The notes beneath the pieces were generated by a model. It made no database searches, was not told the origin of the DNA, and was given only the letters and a program-made list of their open reading frames with translations. Positions 42,329-51,102 of a stretch of 64,000 nucleotides of DNA are shown here, piece by piece. The DNA is from Thermoguttaceae bacterium (GTDB lineage: Bacteria; Planctomycetota; Planctomycetia; Pirellulales; Thermoguttaceae): the NCBI GenBank assembly GCA_017441605.1, contig JAFRXD010000098.1:1-64000 (forward strand), read 5' to 3'. The position numbers were made by a program, and so were the translations under genes. Position 1 is the first letter of the stretch. Every line of letters starts with the position of its first letter.

Positions 42329-44419
42329 CTACCCCGCCGGTTTCCACCGAACGACGCTCGCCTGAACGATCTTCGTCGCGGAGTCGACCTCGTCGAACGA
42401 AAGAAACGTCGCGTCGGGAAGCGCGTCGCGCGTCAAATCGCGCAAGGCGCGACGATAGCTCGCGTCGACCAGGGCGACCTGGGGCGCCCCCAATTCCTCC
42501 AGTTCTCGGAACGAGTCGCGCAGCGCGCTAGTCAGCGCTTTGATCGCGCCCGGCGCGAGAGTTAGCGTCGGAGCGCCCGAACTCGACGCGCCGAGCGACG
42601 TCGAAAGCTCGTCCTCCGCCTCGGGCTCCAGCATCGCGACCCGAAGTTCCCCGTCCTCGTTCCGATAGCGAGCCGACAACTGCCGCGCCGAGCGCGCGCG
42701 AACCGACTCCAGCGCTCGATAGGCGCTCGCGCTCGGTTCGAGCGTTTCCAAATCGCTCAGCGTCTCCAGAATCGCGTCGAGCCGTCGTATCGAAACCCGC
42801 TCGCTCAACATAAGTTTCAAAACGGTCTGGATTCTCGCCAATCGCGCGGACGAGTCGCTTCCGGACTCCCCGAGCGCCTCGTCGACGAGAGTCGGCGACG
42901 TCTCGCGCAACCGTTCGACGAGCCGCTTGGTTCCGTCGCGGGTCAGCAAATTGGCGGCCTCGCGCCTCGCGACCTCGAGCGTCGTTTTCTCTAAAACGTC
43001 CCCGGGCGACCAAAGCTCGAACCCGCGTCGATCCGCCTCGTCGCGAAGCGCCTCGTCGATCCAATAAGCGACGGCGCCGCTCCCGGGGGCGGTCGTTTGA
43101 ATCCCCTTGAGCGAACCGGCGGAATAGGGCGTCGAAACGGCGAGCGCCATATTCGGGTACGCGACTCCGTTCGCGACTTCGTCCCCGTTGACTTTGACGC
43201 GAAAACGATTCTCGTCGAGCTCGCTCGAATCGCGAATCTTCACTTTCGGCAAGACGAACCCCAACTCGGACGCGATCGTTCGACGAACGGCGCGCGTTCG
43301 ATCGGGCAAAGTCGGTCCCGTCTCCGGATTCGCGATCGGAATCAGCCCGACTCCGATTTCCAGTTCCATCGGATCGACCGACATATAGCGCTCCGCGTCG
43401 TCCTCGTCGTCGCGCGCTTTTTTCCCGGTCGTCTCGCCGGTTCCGGAGCGCTCGGAGGTCGCTTTTTCTCGATCGCCGCCCTTTCGCCCCAGCGCCCAAG
43501 CGAGCGCGAAACAGCCGAGAGCCAGCGCGAGCAGCGGAACCGTCGGAAGCCCGGCGAACGACATAACGACCAGAAAAACCCCGACGAATCCGAGAACGAG
43601 CGGTTTCCCGAACGTCTGGCGCAGCGCGACTTCCGACACGTTTTGCGATCGCGACGACCGCGCCGCGAGCAACCCCGCCGCCAGAGAGATAAGGAACGCG
43701 GGCACTTGCGAAACGAGCCCGTCCCCGATCGTCAATTTGGAAAAGAGCGAGACCGACTCCCCGAGCGACATATGCCGCTGAAAAACTCCAATGCAGAACC
43801 CGCCGAGCAAATTGACCGCCACGATAACGAGCCCCGCGATCGCGTCCCCGCGGACGAACTTGCTCGCGCCGTCCATCGCCCCGAAGAAATCCGCCTGTTC
43901 CGAAAGTTCCTCGCGAGCGGCGCGCGCTTGTTCGTCGGTGATGTTCCCCGCGTTCAGATCGAAATCGATCGCCGACTGCCGCCCCGGCATGGCGTCGAGC
44001 GCGAATCGCGCGGAAACCTCGCTAATGCGCGTCGCCCCTTTGGTGATCACGACGAACTGGACGACGATAAAGATCAAAAAGATCACCGCCCCGACGACGA
44101 TATTGTCCCCCGCCACGAAACGGCTGAACGCGTCGATCACCCGACCCGCGTCCCCTTGTGTCAGGATGAGCCGCGTCGTCGACACGTTCAACACGAGTCG
44201 AAACAGCGTCGTCGCGAGCAGAACCGTCGGAAACGCGCTGAACTCGAGCGGTTTGCGGACGAAAAAGACCGAAAGAAAGATCGTCGCCGAAAGCGCCAGA
44301 TTAATCGATAAGAGCAGATCCATCAGCCCGTTGGGCAGACGGAAAAGGAGCGCCAAAACGCTGAGAATCGCAAAACATGGGAGCGCCGCCTCCCGCCAAT
44401 GGAATCGCTTTTCGTTCAT
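42329..44419 (-). CDS. flhA: Flagellar/type III export protein FlhA
   Basis: FlhA forms the export gate of flagellar type III secretion and recruits chaperone-substrate complexes. The 696 residues show seven or eight membrane segments (about 14-310) with the FHIPEP-family signature EVSARFALDAMPGRQSAID, GAMDGASKFVRGDAIAG and TIGDGL. A cytoplasmic domain of about 380 residues follows, starting with an acidic linker. It is isolated from other flagellar genes here, with a promoter (44487-44515) and terminator (44432-44465) directly upstream. SctV of injectisomes is the alternative; FlhA is favoured by the motifs. Confidence 0.9.
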   Translation of the reverse strand: MNEKRFHWREAALPCFAILSVLALLFRLPNGLMDLLLSINLALSATIFLSVFFVRKPLEFSAFPTVLLATTLFRLVLNVSTTRLILTQGDAGRVIDAFSRFVAGDNIVVGAVIFLIFIVVQFVVITKGATRISEVSARFALDAMPGRQSAIDFDLNAGNITDEQARAAREELSEQADFFGAMDGASKFVRGDAIAGLVIVAVNLLGGFCIGVFQRHMSLGESVSLFSKLTIGDGLVSQVPAFLISLAAGLLAARSSRSQNVSEVALRQTFGKPLVLGFVGVFLVVMSFAGLPTVPLLALALGCFALAWALGRKGGDREKATSERSGTGETTGKKARDDEDDAERYMSVDPMELEIGVGLIPIANPETGPTLPDRTRAVRRTIASELGFVLPKVKIRDSSELDENRFRVKVNGDEVANGVAYPNMALAVSTPYSAGSLKGIQTTAPGSGAVAYWIDEALRDEADRRGFELWSPGDVLEKTTLEVARREAANLLTRDGTKRLVERLRETSPTLVDEALGESGSDSSARLARIQTVLKLMLSERVSIRRLDAILETLSDLETLEPSASAYRALESVRARSARQLSARYRNEDGELRVAMLEPEAEDELSTSLGASSSGAPTLTLAPGAIKALTSALRDSFRELEELGAPQVALVDASYRRALRDLTRDALPDATFLSFDEVDSATKIVQASVVRWKPAG

Positions 44420-44431
44420 ACCGCCCGTCGC

Positions 44432-44465
44432 AAAAAAAACGCCGCGCTCTCGAACGGAGCGCGGC
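44432..44465 (-). terminator. Intrinsic terminator in the leader of flhA
   Basis: Minus strand: GCCGCGCTC (44465-44457) pairs perfectly with GAGCGCGGC (44449-44441), followed by eight T (44439-44432). It lies 12 bases before the flhA ATG and after the protease stop. It may end the protease transcript and/or attenuate flhA. Confidence 0.85.
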
Positions 44466-44486
44466 TAACGATCGCTCGACCCGGGC

Positions 44487-44515
44487 AGTATAGCGTTTCA
44501 GGCGTTCGAGCGCAA
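44487..44515 (-). promoter_or_regulatory. Promoter upstream of flhA
   Basis: Minus strand: TTGCGC (44515-44510), 17-bp spacer, TATACT (44492-44487), overlapping the end of the protease gene. Transcription would start near 44480 and meet the terminator at 44465-44432 before flhA. Confidence 0.6.
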
Positions 44516-46357
44516 GCGCGATTCTCGCCTTTTCTCGCGCCTTTCTCGTCTCTCGCGCCCCGTTTCCCCGTTGAGAAATCGCGTCGCGAAGAAGAAGACG
44601 AAGAACACCGCCGTCGCCATAAAGTACGTCGCCAAATCGGACGTCCGCTTCTTCTCGACGCCGGTTTTGGTCGACTCTTCCTCGACCTTCTCGTCTTCCG
44701 AAGGCGCGGCGCTCGGCTCGGTCGCGGGCGGAATTTCTTTCGCCTTCGCGTCCTCGGAAGCGTCGGCGCTCTCGGTTCCCGCGACGACCTTCGGCGGCTC
44801 GGGCTCTTGAGCGCTCTCGACCGGCTTGGCGGGCGCCTCCTCGGGACGAGCTTGAGCCTCGGCGGGGCTCGGCGCGTCGCTGGACGCGGCGAACGACGCC
44901 GTTCTGAAGACGGGCGTCGGAGACTCCGACGCGTCTTTGCCGGCGCTCGCCCGAGGTTCGACGACCTCGACCTCCTCCGACTTCGCGGCCTTGCGTCGCG
45001 CGCTCTCCGCGACTCGCTCCCCGTAGGAGTCGAGCGCCGCGGCGAAACGATCGTCGATCACCTCGGGCGAAAGAGAATTGGTCGCTTTTTGACGAACGAT
45101 AAACGTCGGGGAATAGAGCGGCGGCGACGGCGGGACGTCCAAGCCGTTCTTTGTGAAAAACGCCAGCGACGCGTTCCTCACGAATTCGACCGCCCCCTTG
45201 CGGTCGACCTTGCGGAAATCTTTCGCGGGCTCGGACGAGAGCCGTCCGTAAATCGGTCGCGTGGAAACGGGATAAGGTCCCTGATCCGTCCAAAGTTTGC
45301 CCATCGGAATTTCGGAATCCTTGGCGACGGGGCAATCGGTCGGCGGCGCGAACGGAATTCTGAAGAAGTCCAACTTAGCGGTTCCCGCTTCCTCGCGCGC
45401 GATTCGCTCGCTCGCGTAGAGTTCGGACGAGCGCAAAATCGCCTGCATTAGGAAACTGTGGAGCCGCTCGCAGGCGGTTCCCATCGTGCACTTGCCGTCG
45501 GAGCCCCAGAGAATCCCCGCGATTTCCCCGTAGCGATTAAAAATCGGACCCCCGGAGTCGCCCTGCCGCACGCCTTGGCTTATCGAAAGCGTCTCGTAAA
45601 GCGCGTCCGATTTTGGATCCGCCCCCGAGGCGCGCGGCGCGACCGCGCTGTATTTCTTCGTCTGACCTTGAGCGATTTCCGTCGGTTTCCCGTCGATCTC
45701 TTCCACGTCGTCAGGATTAACTAGCGCGACGAAGTTCGTCAATTTCCCCATCTTCATCTGGAAGTCGGCCAAATCGTTCGCCTGACCGTATCCTCCGACC
45801 CAGAAAACGTCGTTGATGCGAGGCCGCTCCAGAGATATCGGCAGAGGAAAAACGTCGTTCGGACGCGGAATCAGAAGCGCCGCCAAATCCCAAGTTTCGT
45901 CGCGTAGAATAACCCGCGCGGGGTAGCGAACCCCGTTCGGAAACGCTACTTCGACCGAATCGGTCGCCTCGCTCACCACGTGCCAATTCGTCAACACGAC
46001 GCCCAATTCGCGACGCTCCGCCACATAAGTCCCCGTCCCGTAAAAGAAAGGAACCGTTTGCGCCCCGTCCTCGCGGACCTTGATCGGCGCCTGACCGACG
46101 ATTTTTACCACCGCCGGAAAATACGTCTGCACCCCGCGCGCGTCGCGCCGGAAAGGATCGGTTTCTTTGCCCGACGCCTTGTCGACCTCCCGCGAGGCGC
46201 TCGACGCGACCGCGGGATCGGGACGCGTCGCGCCCAATCCCTCGCTTCGCTCCTCGGCGAAGACTCCGCGACAAATGGGCGCCGCCAAGAACAGGGCGCA
46301 AAAAAGCGCCGCGAATGCGCGCGGCGCGGCCGATTGTTTCGAAAGAATCTTTTTCAA
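44498..46357 (-). CDS. Membrane-anchored trypsin-like serine protease
   Basis: This 619-residue protein begins at a TTG (46357) with GAGG 5 bases upstream and a signal peptide ending FAEER. The catalytic triad is visible: LTNWHVVS (His), WDLAALLI (Asp) and VRQGDSGGPIFN (Ser). A long acidic low-complexity region (about 420-570) leads to a C-terminal membrane segment (ATYFMATAVFFVFFFAT) and a basic cytoplasmic tail. So the protease domain is outside the cytoplasm and tethered. HtrA-type PDZ domains are absent. The perfect TATAAT upstream (46465-46460) excludes the ATG at 46480. Confidence 0.85.
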   Translation of the reverse strand: MKKILSKQSAAPRAFAALFCALFLAAPICRGVFAEERSEGLGATRPDPAVASSASREVDKASGKETDPFRRDARGVQTYFPAVVKIVGQAPIKVREDGAQTVPFFYGTGTYVAERRELGVVLTNWHVVSEATDSVEVAFPNGVRYPARVILRDETWDLAALLIPRPNDVFPLPISLERPRINDVFWVGGYGQANDLADFQMKMGKLTNFVALVNPDDVEEIDGKPTEIAQGQTKKYSAVAPRASGADPKSDALYETLSISQGVRQGDSGGPIFNRYGEIAGILWGSDGKCTMGTACERLHSFLMQAILRSSELYASERIAREEAGTAKLDFFRIPFAPPTDCPVAKDSEIPMGKLWTDQGPYPVSTRPIYGRLSSEPAKDFRKVDRKGAVEFVRNASLAFFTKNGLDVPPSPPLYSPTFIVRQKATNSLSPEVIDDRFAAALDSYGERVAESARRKAAKSEEVEVVEPRASAGKDASESPTPVFRTASFAASSDAPSPAEAQARPEEAPAKPVESAQEPEPPKVVAGTESADASEDAKAKEIPPATEPSAAPSEDEKVEEESTKTGVEKKRTSDLATYFMATAVFFVFFFATRFLNGETGRERRERREKRRESRLRSNA

Positions 46358-46459
46358 TGCGTCCTCGATGCGATGCGAACGCAAAACCCCTTGCGAAGCG
46401 CGCCCGCGTTCCGACGCGCTCGGTCGAGAAACTCGCCGTATCGCGAACTCGACCCCATC

Positions 46460-46465
46460 ATTATA
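46460..46465 (-). promoter_or_regulatory. -10 box of the protease promoter
   Basis: Minus strand TATAAT at 46465-46460. No good -35 is visible (GACTCG at the expected place). It decides the TTG start at 46357 because an ATG at 46480 is upstream of it. Confidence 0.45.
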
Positions 46466-46647
46466 ATCGGCCGTTTCCAACTCGAGTCGCCCTTTTTGAC
46501 GCCGAGAGCGCTTTTTTCTCTAACCGAGCCCTCGCGCGACCGGTTAAATCGACAGAAATTCGCCAATTTAGCGCCCTTTTTTCGTCGAATCCTCGGTTAT
46601 CCCGATTGCCGCGCGGAAATTTGCCGATAAAACGAAAGATATAGAGA

Positions 46648-46666
46648 GCCTTCTTTTTGGGAAGGC
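46648..46666 (+). other. Leader hairpin before the sulfate-binding protein gene
   Basis: GCCTTC (46648-46653) pairs with GAAGGC (46661-46666) around a T-rich loop, about 40 bases before the GTG start. The surrounding stretch between the protease and binding-protein genes (46358-46703) shows only this hairpin, the protease -10 and no gene. Confidence 0.3.
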
Positions 46667-46703
46667 GAGATTTCAACGTATCGAACAAAGAGGAAAGATT
46701 GTC

Positions 46704-47816
46704 GTGAAGAAGATTCTTCTCGCCATGTTGTGCGTCGCGACGCTCGCGGGAGCTTTCGTCGTCGGATGCAAAAGAGAGCGCCCCCGCAACTTTTTCAACG
46801 TGTCCTACGATCCCACGCGCGAACTCTACGAAGACTACAATAAGATGTTCGCCCAACATTGGCTCGACAAGACCGGCGAAACGATCGAGGTCGAGAAGAA
46901 CAACGGCGGTTCCGGGGCTCAAGCGCGCGCCGTGAAATCGGGGCTCGAGGCCGACGTCGTAACCCTCGCCCTCGCCTCCGACGTCGACGTCGTGGCGTCC
47001 GCCGGGCTCTTCGCCGAGGGAACGACCGATCCCAATTCCGATTCCTACTGGCAAAAAAAATTCCCTAACAACAGCTGCCCCTACACCTCCACGATCGTCA
47101 TTCTCGTTCGCGAGGGGAACCCGAAAAATATCAAGGATTGGGACGATCTCGCGCGACCCGACGTCAAAGTCGTCACGCCCAATCCGAAAACCTCGGGCGG
47201 AGCGCGCTGGAACTATCTCGTCCTCTGGGGATACGAGCTTGATCGCGCCCTCGCCGACGACGGCGGGCTCGACGCGCTCATCGCCGGCAAGATCGACCAA
47301 GCGAAGGTCGACGCCGCCCAGAAGCAAGCCTACGACTTCACCGAGAAAGTCTTTATGAACGCGTTCCAGCAAGGAATGCAAACCGGCGCCCGCGGCGCCA
47401 CCGACGACTTCGTTAAAAACGGCGTCGGCGACGCGTTTCTCGCCTGGGAAAACGAGGCGATTCTCGCAAAAGAGTTCTCCGGATCCTCCTTCGAGATCGT
47501 TACCCCGAAACTCTCGATCAAGGCGGAGCCGCCCGTCGCGATCGTCGACAAAGTCGTCGATAAAAAGGGAACGCGCGATATCGCCGAAGAGTACCTGAAC
47601 TACATGTACGAGCCCGAGGCCCAAGAGCTCATCGCCAAGCGGCACTATCGCCCGTTCAACCAAGAAATCTTGGCGAAGTATTCCGACGTCTTCCCCGAAA
47701 CGAAGCTCTTCTCGATCGACGAGGTCTTCGGCGGTTGGGTCAAAGCTCAGAAAGAGCATTTCGACGACGGCGGCTTCTTCGATAAGATGCAGACCAAGTT
47801 CGCGAACCAACAATAA
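46704..47816 (+). CDS. Sulfate/thiosulfate-binding lipoprotein
   Basis: This 370-residue periplasmic binding protein begins at GTG with AGAGGAAA upstream. The N-terminus has a lipobox (AFVVGC), so it is probably a lipoprotein. The family signature NVSYDPTRELYEDYN and NGGSGAQARAVKSGLEADVV match the sulfate-binding Sbp/CysP group, with KTSGGARWNYL and a C-terminal RHYRPF segment. It feeds a permease encoded 24 bp downstream. Substrate may be sulfate or thiosulfate; the family does not decide. Confidence 0.88.
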   Translation: MKKILLAMLCVATLAGAFVVGCKRERPRNFFNVSYDPTRELYEDYNKMFAQHWLDKTGETIEVEKNNGGSGAQARAVKSGLEADVVTLALASDVDVVASAGLFAEGTTDPNSDSYWQKKFPNNSCPYTSTIVILVREGNPKNIKDWDDLARPDVKVVTPNPKTSGGARWNYLVLWGYELDRALADDGGLDALIAGKIDQAKVDAAQKQAYDFTEKVFMNAFQQGMQTGARGATDDFVKNGVGDAFLAWENEAILAKEFSGSSFEIVTPKLSIKAEPPVAIVDKVVDKKGTRDIAEEYLNYMYEPEAQELIAKRHYRPFNQEILAKYSDVFPETKLFSIDEVFGGWVKAQKEHFDDGGFFDKMQTKFANQQ

Positions 47817-47840
47817 CCTCGCGCCGCGCGAAGGATCGCC

Positions 47841-48773
47841 ATGAGACTCGTTCAACGAAGCGTTATCCCCGGTTTTAACATCACGATGGGATTCACGATC
47901 ACCTATCTTTGTCTGATCGTGCTGATCCCGTTGTCCGGTCTGTTCGTGGTCGCGTCGAGCGAATCGTTCGAACACATTAAGGAGGTTATGTCGACCGTTA
48001 TTGTGAAGCGCGCGTTCTATCTGACGTTTCGCGCGTCCTTTATCGCGGCGGTCGTCAACGCGTTTTTCGGGCTGATCATCGCCTGGTGCATCGTCCGCTA
48101 CCGGTTCCCGGGGCGACGTTTCCTCGACGCGCTCGTCGACTTGCCTTTCGCCCTCCCGACCGCCGTCTCCGGCATCGCCTTGGCGCGCCTCTACTCCGAC
48201 TCCGGGTGGATCGGGCGCCACCTTACCGAAAACGGCGGCGCGACCCGCGCCGTAAGAGCCCTCGGCGATTGGGCGAGCGGCTTGGGGGTTCCCGTCCTTT
48301 CCGACTGGGGGCAAAAGTTGGCGGAAGTCCAATCGTTGACCGTCTTCCACACCGAGTTCGGAATAACGCTCGCGCTCATTTTTATCGGGCTGCCGTTCGT
48401 GATTCGCTCGTTGCAACCCGCGATCGAGGAATTGGATCAAGAGACCGAGGAAGCCGCCGCCAGCTTGGGCGCGTCCCGTTGGCAGACGTTCCGACGCGTC
48501 CTCTTCCCCGCCATTCTCCCCGCGCACATTAGCGGGTTCGCGATGGCGTTCGCGCGAGCGCTCGGAGAATACGGAACCGTCATATTCATCGGCGGTTGCG
48601 TGGCGGGCAAAACCCAGACGATCTCCAACGTCATCTACGACGCCGCCGAGGCCAACAATATCGCCGCCGCCGCGATCGTCGCCACCGCCGCTCTGCTCGC
48701 CTCGTTCGCGATCCTGCTGCTCATCAACTTGGTTCAGGTCTGGACGAACCGGCGCTACGCCCCCGCCGAGTAG
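47841..48773 (+). CDS. cysT: Sulfate ABC transporter permease CysT-like
   Basis: This 310-residue polytopic permease has about six membrane segments and the EAA-type loop EEAAASLGASRWQTFRRVLFPAILP with the downstream ALGEYGTVIFIGGCV, matching CysT (CysU). CysT normally pairs with CysW and the ATPase CysA; neither follows. Instead a terminator closes the operon at 48792-48832. The transporter would need partners encoded elsewhere. Confidence 0.88.
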   Translation: MRLVQRSVIPGFNITMGFTITYLCLIVLIPLSGLFVVASSESFEHIKEVMSTVIVKRAFYLTFRASFIAAVVNAFFGLIIAWCIVRYRFPGRRFLDALVDLPFALPTAVSGIALARLYSDSGWIGRHLTENGGATRAVRALGDWASGLGVPVLSDWGQKLAEVQSLTVFHTEFGITLALIFIGLPFVIRSLQPAIEELDQETEEAAASLGASRWQTFRRVLFPAILPAHISGFAMAFARALGEYGTVIFIGGCVAGKTQTISNVIYDAAEANNIAAAAIVATAALLASFAILLLINLVQVWTNRRYAPAE

Positions 48774-48791
48774 CGCCACCATTTTTCCGTA

Positions 48792-48832
48792 AAAAAACGC
48801 CTCGAATCCGCTTGGGGTTCGGGGCGTTTTTT
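48792..48832 (+). terminator. Bidirectional-type terminator after cysT
   Basis: AAAAAACGCCTCGAA (48792-48806) pairs with TTCGGGGCGTTTTTT (48818-48832) apart from one G-T. A-run and T-run on both sides let it act for the converging esterase gene as well. Confidence 0.85.
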
Positions 48833-48871
48833 CTTTGGCGTTTCAATTTGCCGCTAGCGATCGTCGCGCGA

Positions 48872-50866
48872 CTACTTGACGAACTTCCCGATCTTGGTCA
48901 GATACCCGACCAAATCGTCGATATCGAAGTCGTTCAGAACCCCGTGGATCCCGTTCGCCATCGGAATCGGTCCAAACGGCTTCTCCAACTGAGACTCCCA
49001 AGTGGGGAGCTCGCCGATCAACTCGACCGACTCGAACAGTTCCGGTTCGGCGATCGCCGCGACCAGCGCGACCGTTCCCGCCCAGCCTTCCGCTTGCAGC
49101 TTAATCTTGGCGCCCGTCTTTTCGCGATAGTATTTCGCGACCGCGATCAGGTCGTCGGTTCGCAGCCCGACGTAGCACTCGCGAAGCACGTAGGCCAAGC
49201 AGCAGTCGGATCCGTCGTTTCCGAAATGCGCGTGGTTGTAGTAGGTTCGCCCGTTCGCCTTCGTGTCGCCGTAGCCGCGAAGCTCGACCGCCGCGATTTT
49301 CCCGCAATTCTCCGCGGAGAACGCGGCGTTGGTCGCCTCGGAGGTTCGACCCTGATCGCTAACGCGGATCGTCAGCTCGTCGAATTTCTCGTCGGCGCCA
49401 AAGTTGACGCGCGTCGGGAGATAGATCTTAGAATCGGTCTCGAAGACGACGTCGTTCCCTTCCTCGGCGACGACTTTCGCCTCGGGAGACGCGTCGCGAA
49501 CGAGCGCGCGGGTTCGAACGAGCTTCGCCGCCGCCTCGGGCGAAATATCGACCCACTTCTTCTGGCGCTCCGGCTTAAGCGCGAGCGCGAGTTCCAAGTT
49601 CAGCTCGCGCGAGGTCTTCGCGCCGGGGAGCGCCATCACGTTCTTCGCGTCTTTGAGCGAGCGAATTTCCTCGTCGTCGAGCAACGGTTGGTCGTGCTCG
49701 ACGATCTCGTCGTTGCGACCGCAGAACCAAAGAAGCGCCCAGCGAATCGTCGCGACCCGCGCCTCTTCAGAGTATCCGTGCTCGTCGTCTTTCTCGACGA
49801 TCGAGATCCGGTTGGAGTAGTTCAAGCGCGAGAACATGCGAGCGGCGTAGCGATAGGAGCGCCAGCCGTCGTCGCAATTGAAGAAGTCCTTCGTCGCGCA
49901 GCACATCAACGTCGGCATGGGCGCGCGGAGGAACAGGTAGTCCGCGTGGTCCATTCCGAACGCGAGCTGTCCGAAAATGTTCTGCTCGCCGTCCTGCGGG
50001 CCGAGATTGTGCGTCAAGTCGTTAAAGAACGTGCAAATATAGCACGACGGAGCCGCGAGCGCGATCCGCTCGTCGAGGTTCATGATATAGGACGTTTGCG
50101 TCCCGCCCCCGCTCGTGCCGCACACTCCGATTTTATCGCCGACAATGTCCGGGCGGCTTTGCAGGTAATCGATCGCGCGCATGCCGTCCCAAACCTCGAA
50201 CGTCGCGCAGTTGCGACCGACGAGAACCGCTCCCGCCTGCACGAGATTGTGCGCCGGAACCGTCATCGTGACGGGGTCGCCTTTTTCGTTCACGTACTGG
50301 AACCGCTCCCCTTGGTCGATCGGATCGACGACGAACGCCGCCAAACCGTTGACCGCCGCGAGAATTCCTATCCCTTGATAGTTCTCGTACGCCTTTCCGT
50401 TCGCCGAGTGCCCGCAAACCACGAGCATCGCCGGGTAAGGCCCCTTGAACCGATCTTCCGTCGGCAGGAACAGCGTTCCGGTAACGTAAACCCCCGGAAT
50501 ACTTTCAAAGAGCACGTTCTCGTAGCGATACTTCTCCTTCGCGCCTTGACCGGTAATCTTCGCGTTGAGAGGGGTTCGTTCCCACATCGGACCGAGCGCT
50601 TCTCGGAAAGCCGCCAGCCGCGCTTTCTGATACTTTTCGACGTCCTCTTTCGTCTCGACCGCCTCGTAGTCCGCGATCCACTTCTGCTCCGCTTGGGCGA
50701 TTTCGTCGAAGAATTTCGAGCGCATCATCGCCTCGGGATTTTCGCACAACCCTTTTTTCACAAGGATCGAGTCCTCCGCGCGACCGACGCTCGCCGCGCA
50801 AAGACCCGCGGCGACGCAGAGCGCCAACCCGAATATCCGAGACGCCATTCTAATTCGTTGCTTCAT
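48872..50866 (-). CDS. Secreted acetyl-esterase-like alpha/beta hydrolase
   Basis: This 664-residue protein has a signal peptide (about 1-29, ending VGRAED). The first half is an alpha/beta hydrolase with CGHSANGKAYENYQG (oxyanion segment) and the nucleophile elbow GVCGTSGGGTQTS (catalytic Ser). Candidate Asp and His lie near CCATKDFFNCDDGW and DDEHGYSEE. It resembles the acetyl-xylan esterase/CE7-like group that includes planctomycete proteins. The second half (about 400-664) is a second alpha/beta-like domain without an obvious nucleophile. The ATG at 50866 has GGAG 9 bases upstream. A plant-polymer deacetylase role is inferred. Confidence 0.8.
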   Translation of the reverse strand: MKQRIRMASRIFGLALCVAAGLCAASVGRAEDSILVKKGLCENPEAMMRSKFFDEIAQAEQKWIADYEAVETKEDVEKYQKARLAAFREALGPMWERTPLNAKITGQGAKEKYRYENVLFESIPGVYVTGTLFLPTEDRFKGPYPAMLVVCGHSANGKAYENYQGIGILAAVNGLAAFVVDPIDQGERFQYVNEKGDPVTMTVPAHNLVQAGAVLVGRNCATFEVWDGMRAIDYLQSRPDIVGDKIGVCGTSGGGTQTSYIMNLDERIALAAPSCYICTFFNDLTHNLGPQDGEQNIFGQLAFGMDHADYLFLRAPMPTLMCCATKDFFNCDDGWRSYRYAARMFSRLNYSNRISIVEKDDEHGYSEEARVATIRWALLWFCGRNDEIVEHDQPLLDDEEIRSLKDAKNVMALPGAKTSRELNLELALALKPERQKKWVDISPEAAAKLVRTRALVRDASPEAKVVAEEGNDVVFETDSKIYLPTRVNFGADEKFDELTIRVSDQGRTSEATNAAFSAENCGKIAAVELRGYGDTKANGRTYYNHAHFGNDGSDCCLAYVLRECYVGLRTDDLIAVAKYYREKTGAKIKLQAEGWAGTVALVAAIAEPELFESVELIGELPTWESQLEKPFGPIPMANGIHGVLNDFDIDDLVGYLTKIGKFVK

Positions 50867-50927
50867 TATCAAACTCCGTTGACGACCTTAAAATTCTCGT
50901 CGCGGTCGACCCGCGCCGTCCAACGTC

Positions 50928-50933
50928 ATTATA
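50928..50933 (-). promoter_or_regulatory. -10 box of the esterase promoter
   Basis: Minus strand TATAAT at 50933-50928, with a T-rich upstream region but no consensus -35. Confidence 0.4.
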
Positions 50934-51002
50934 ACAAATCCCAAAACGAAAAAAAACGACCTATCCGAAAAAACTTCCCCCCCTCGTTCCGCCCCCGCGG
51001 AC

Positions 51003-51092
51003 TTGACGCCAACGCGATTTTGGGTAGAAATAGTAGAACGGGAATCGAAGAGGAGCCCGGTCGATTCCGGGTTTTGCGGCTCGGGCTTTTTT
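51003..51092 (+). promoter_or_regulatory. Polysaccharide-operon promoter and attenuator-like leader
   Basis: TTGACG (51003-51008), 16-bp spacer and TAGAAA (51025-51030) form a promoter. The leader then holds overlapping stems: GGAATCGA (51041-51048) with TCGATTCC (51061-51068); CCCGG (51056-51060) with CCGGG (51067-51071) plus TTTT; and AGCCCG (51054-51059) with CGGGCT (51082-51087) plus a T-run (51087-51092). The first stem encloses the left arm of the third, so they cannot form freely together. This is the layout of a terminator/antiterminator switch. Confidence 0.55.
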
Positions 51093-51102
51093 AGTTGCGT
51101 TC

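Noticed and set aside
46461..48782. Minus-strand frame of 773 codons
   Set aside because: Antisense to the sulfate-binding protein and cysT genes, both of which have clear family motifs.
48596..51094. Plus-strand frame of 832 codons
   Set aside because: It is antisense to the esterase gene, which has a signal peptide and catalytic motifs; the long frame is a result of the strong codon bias.
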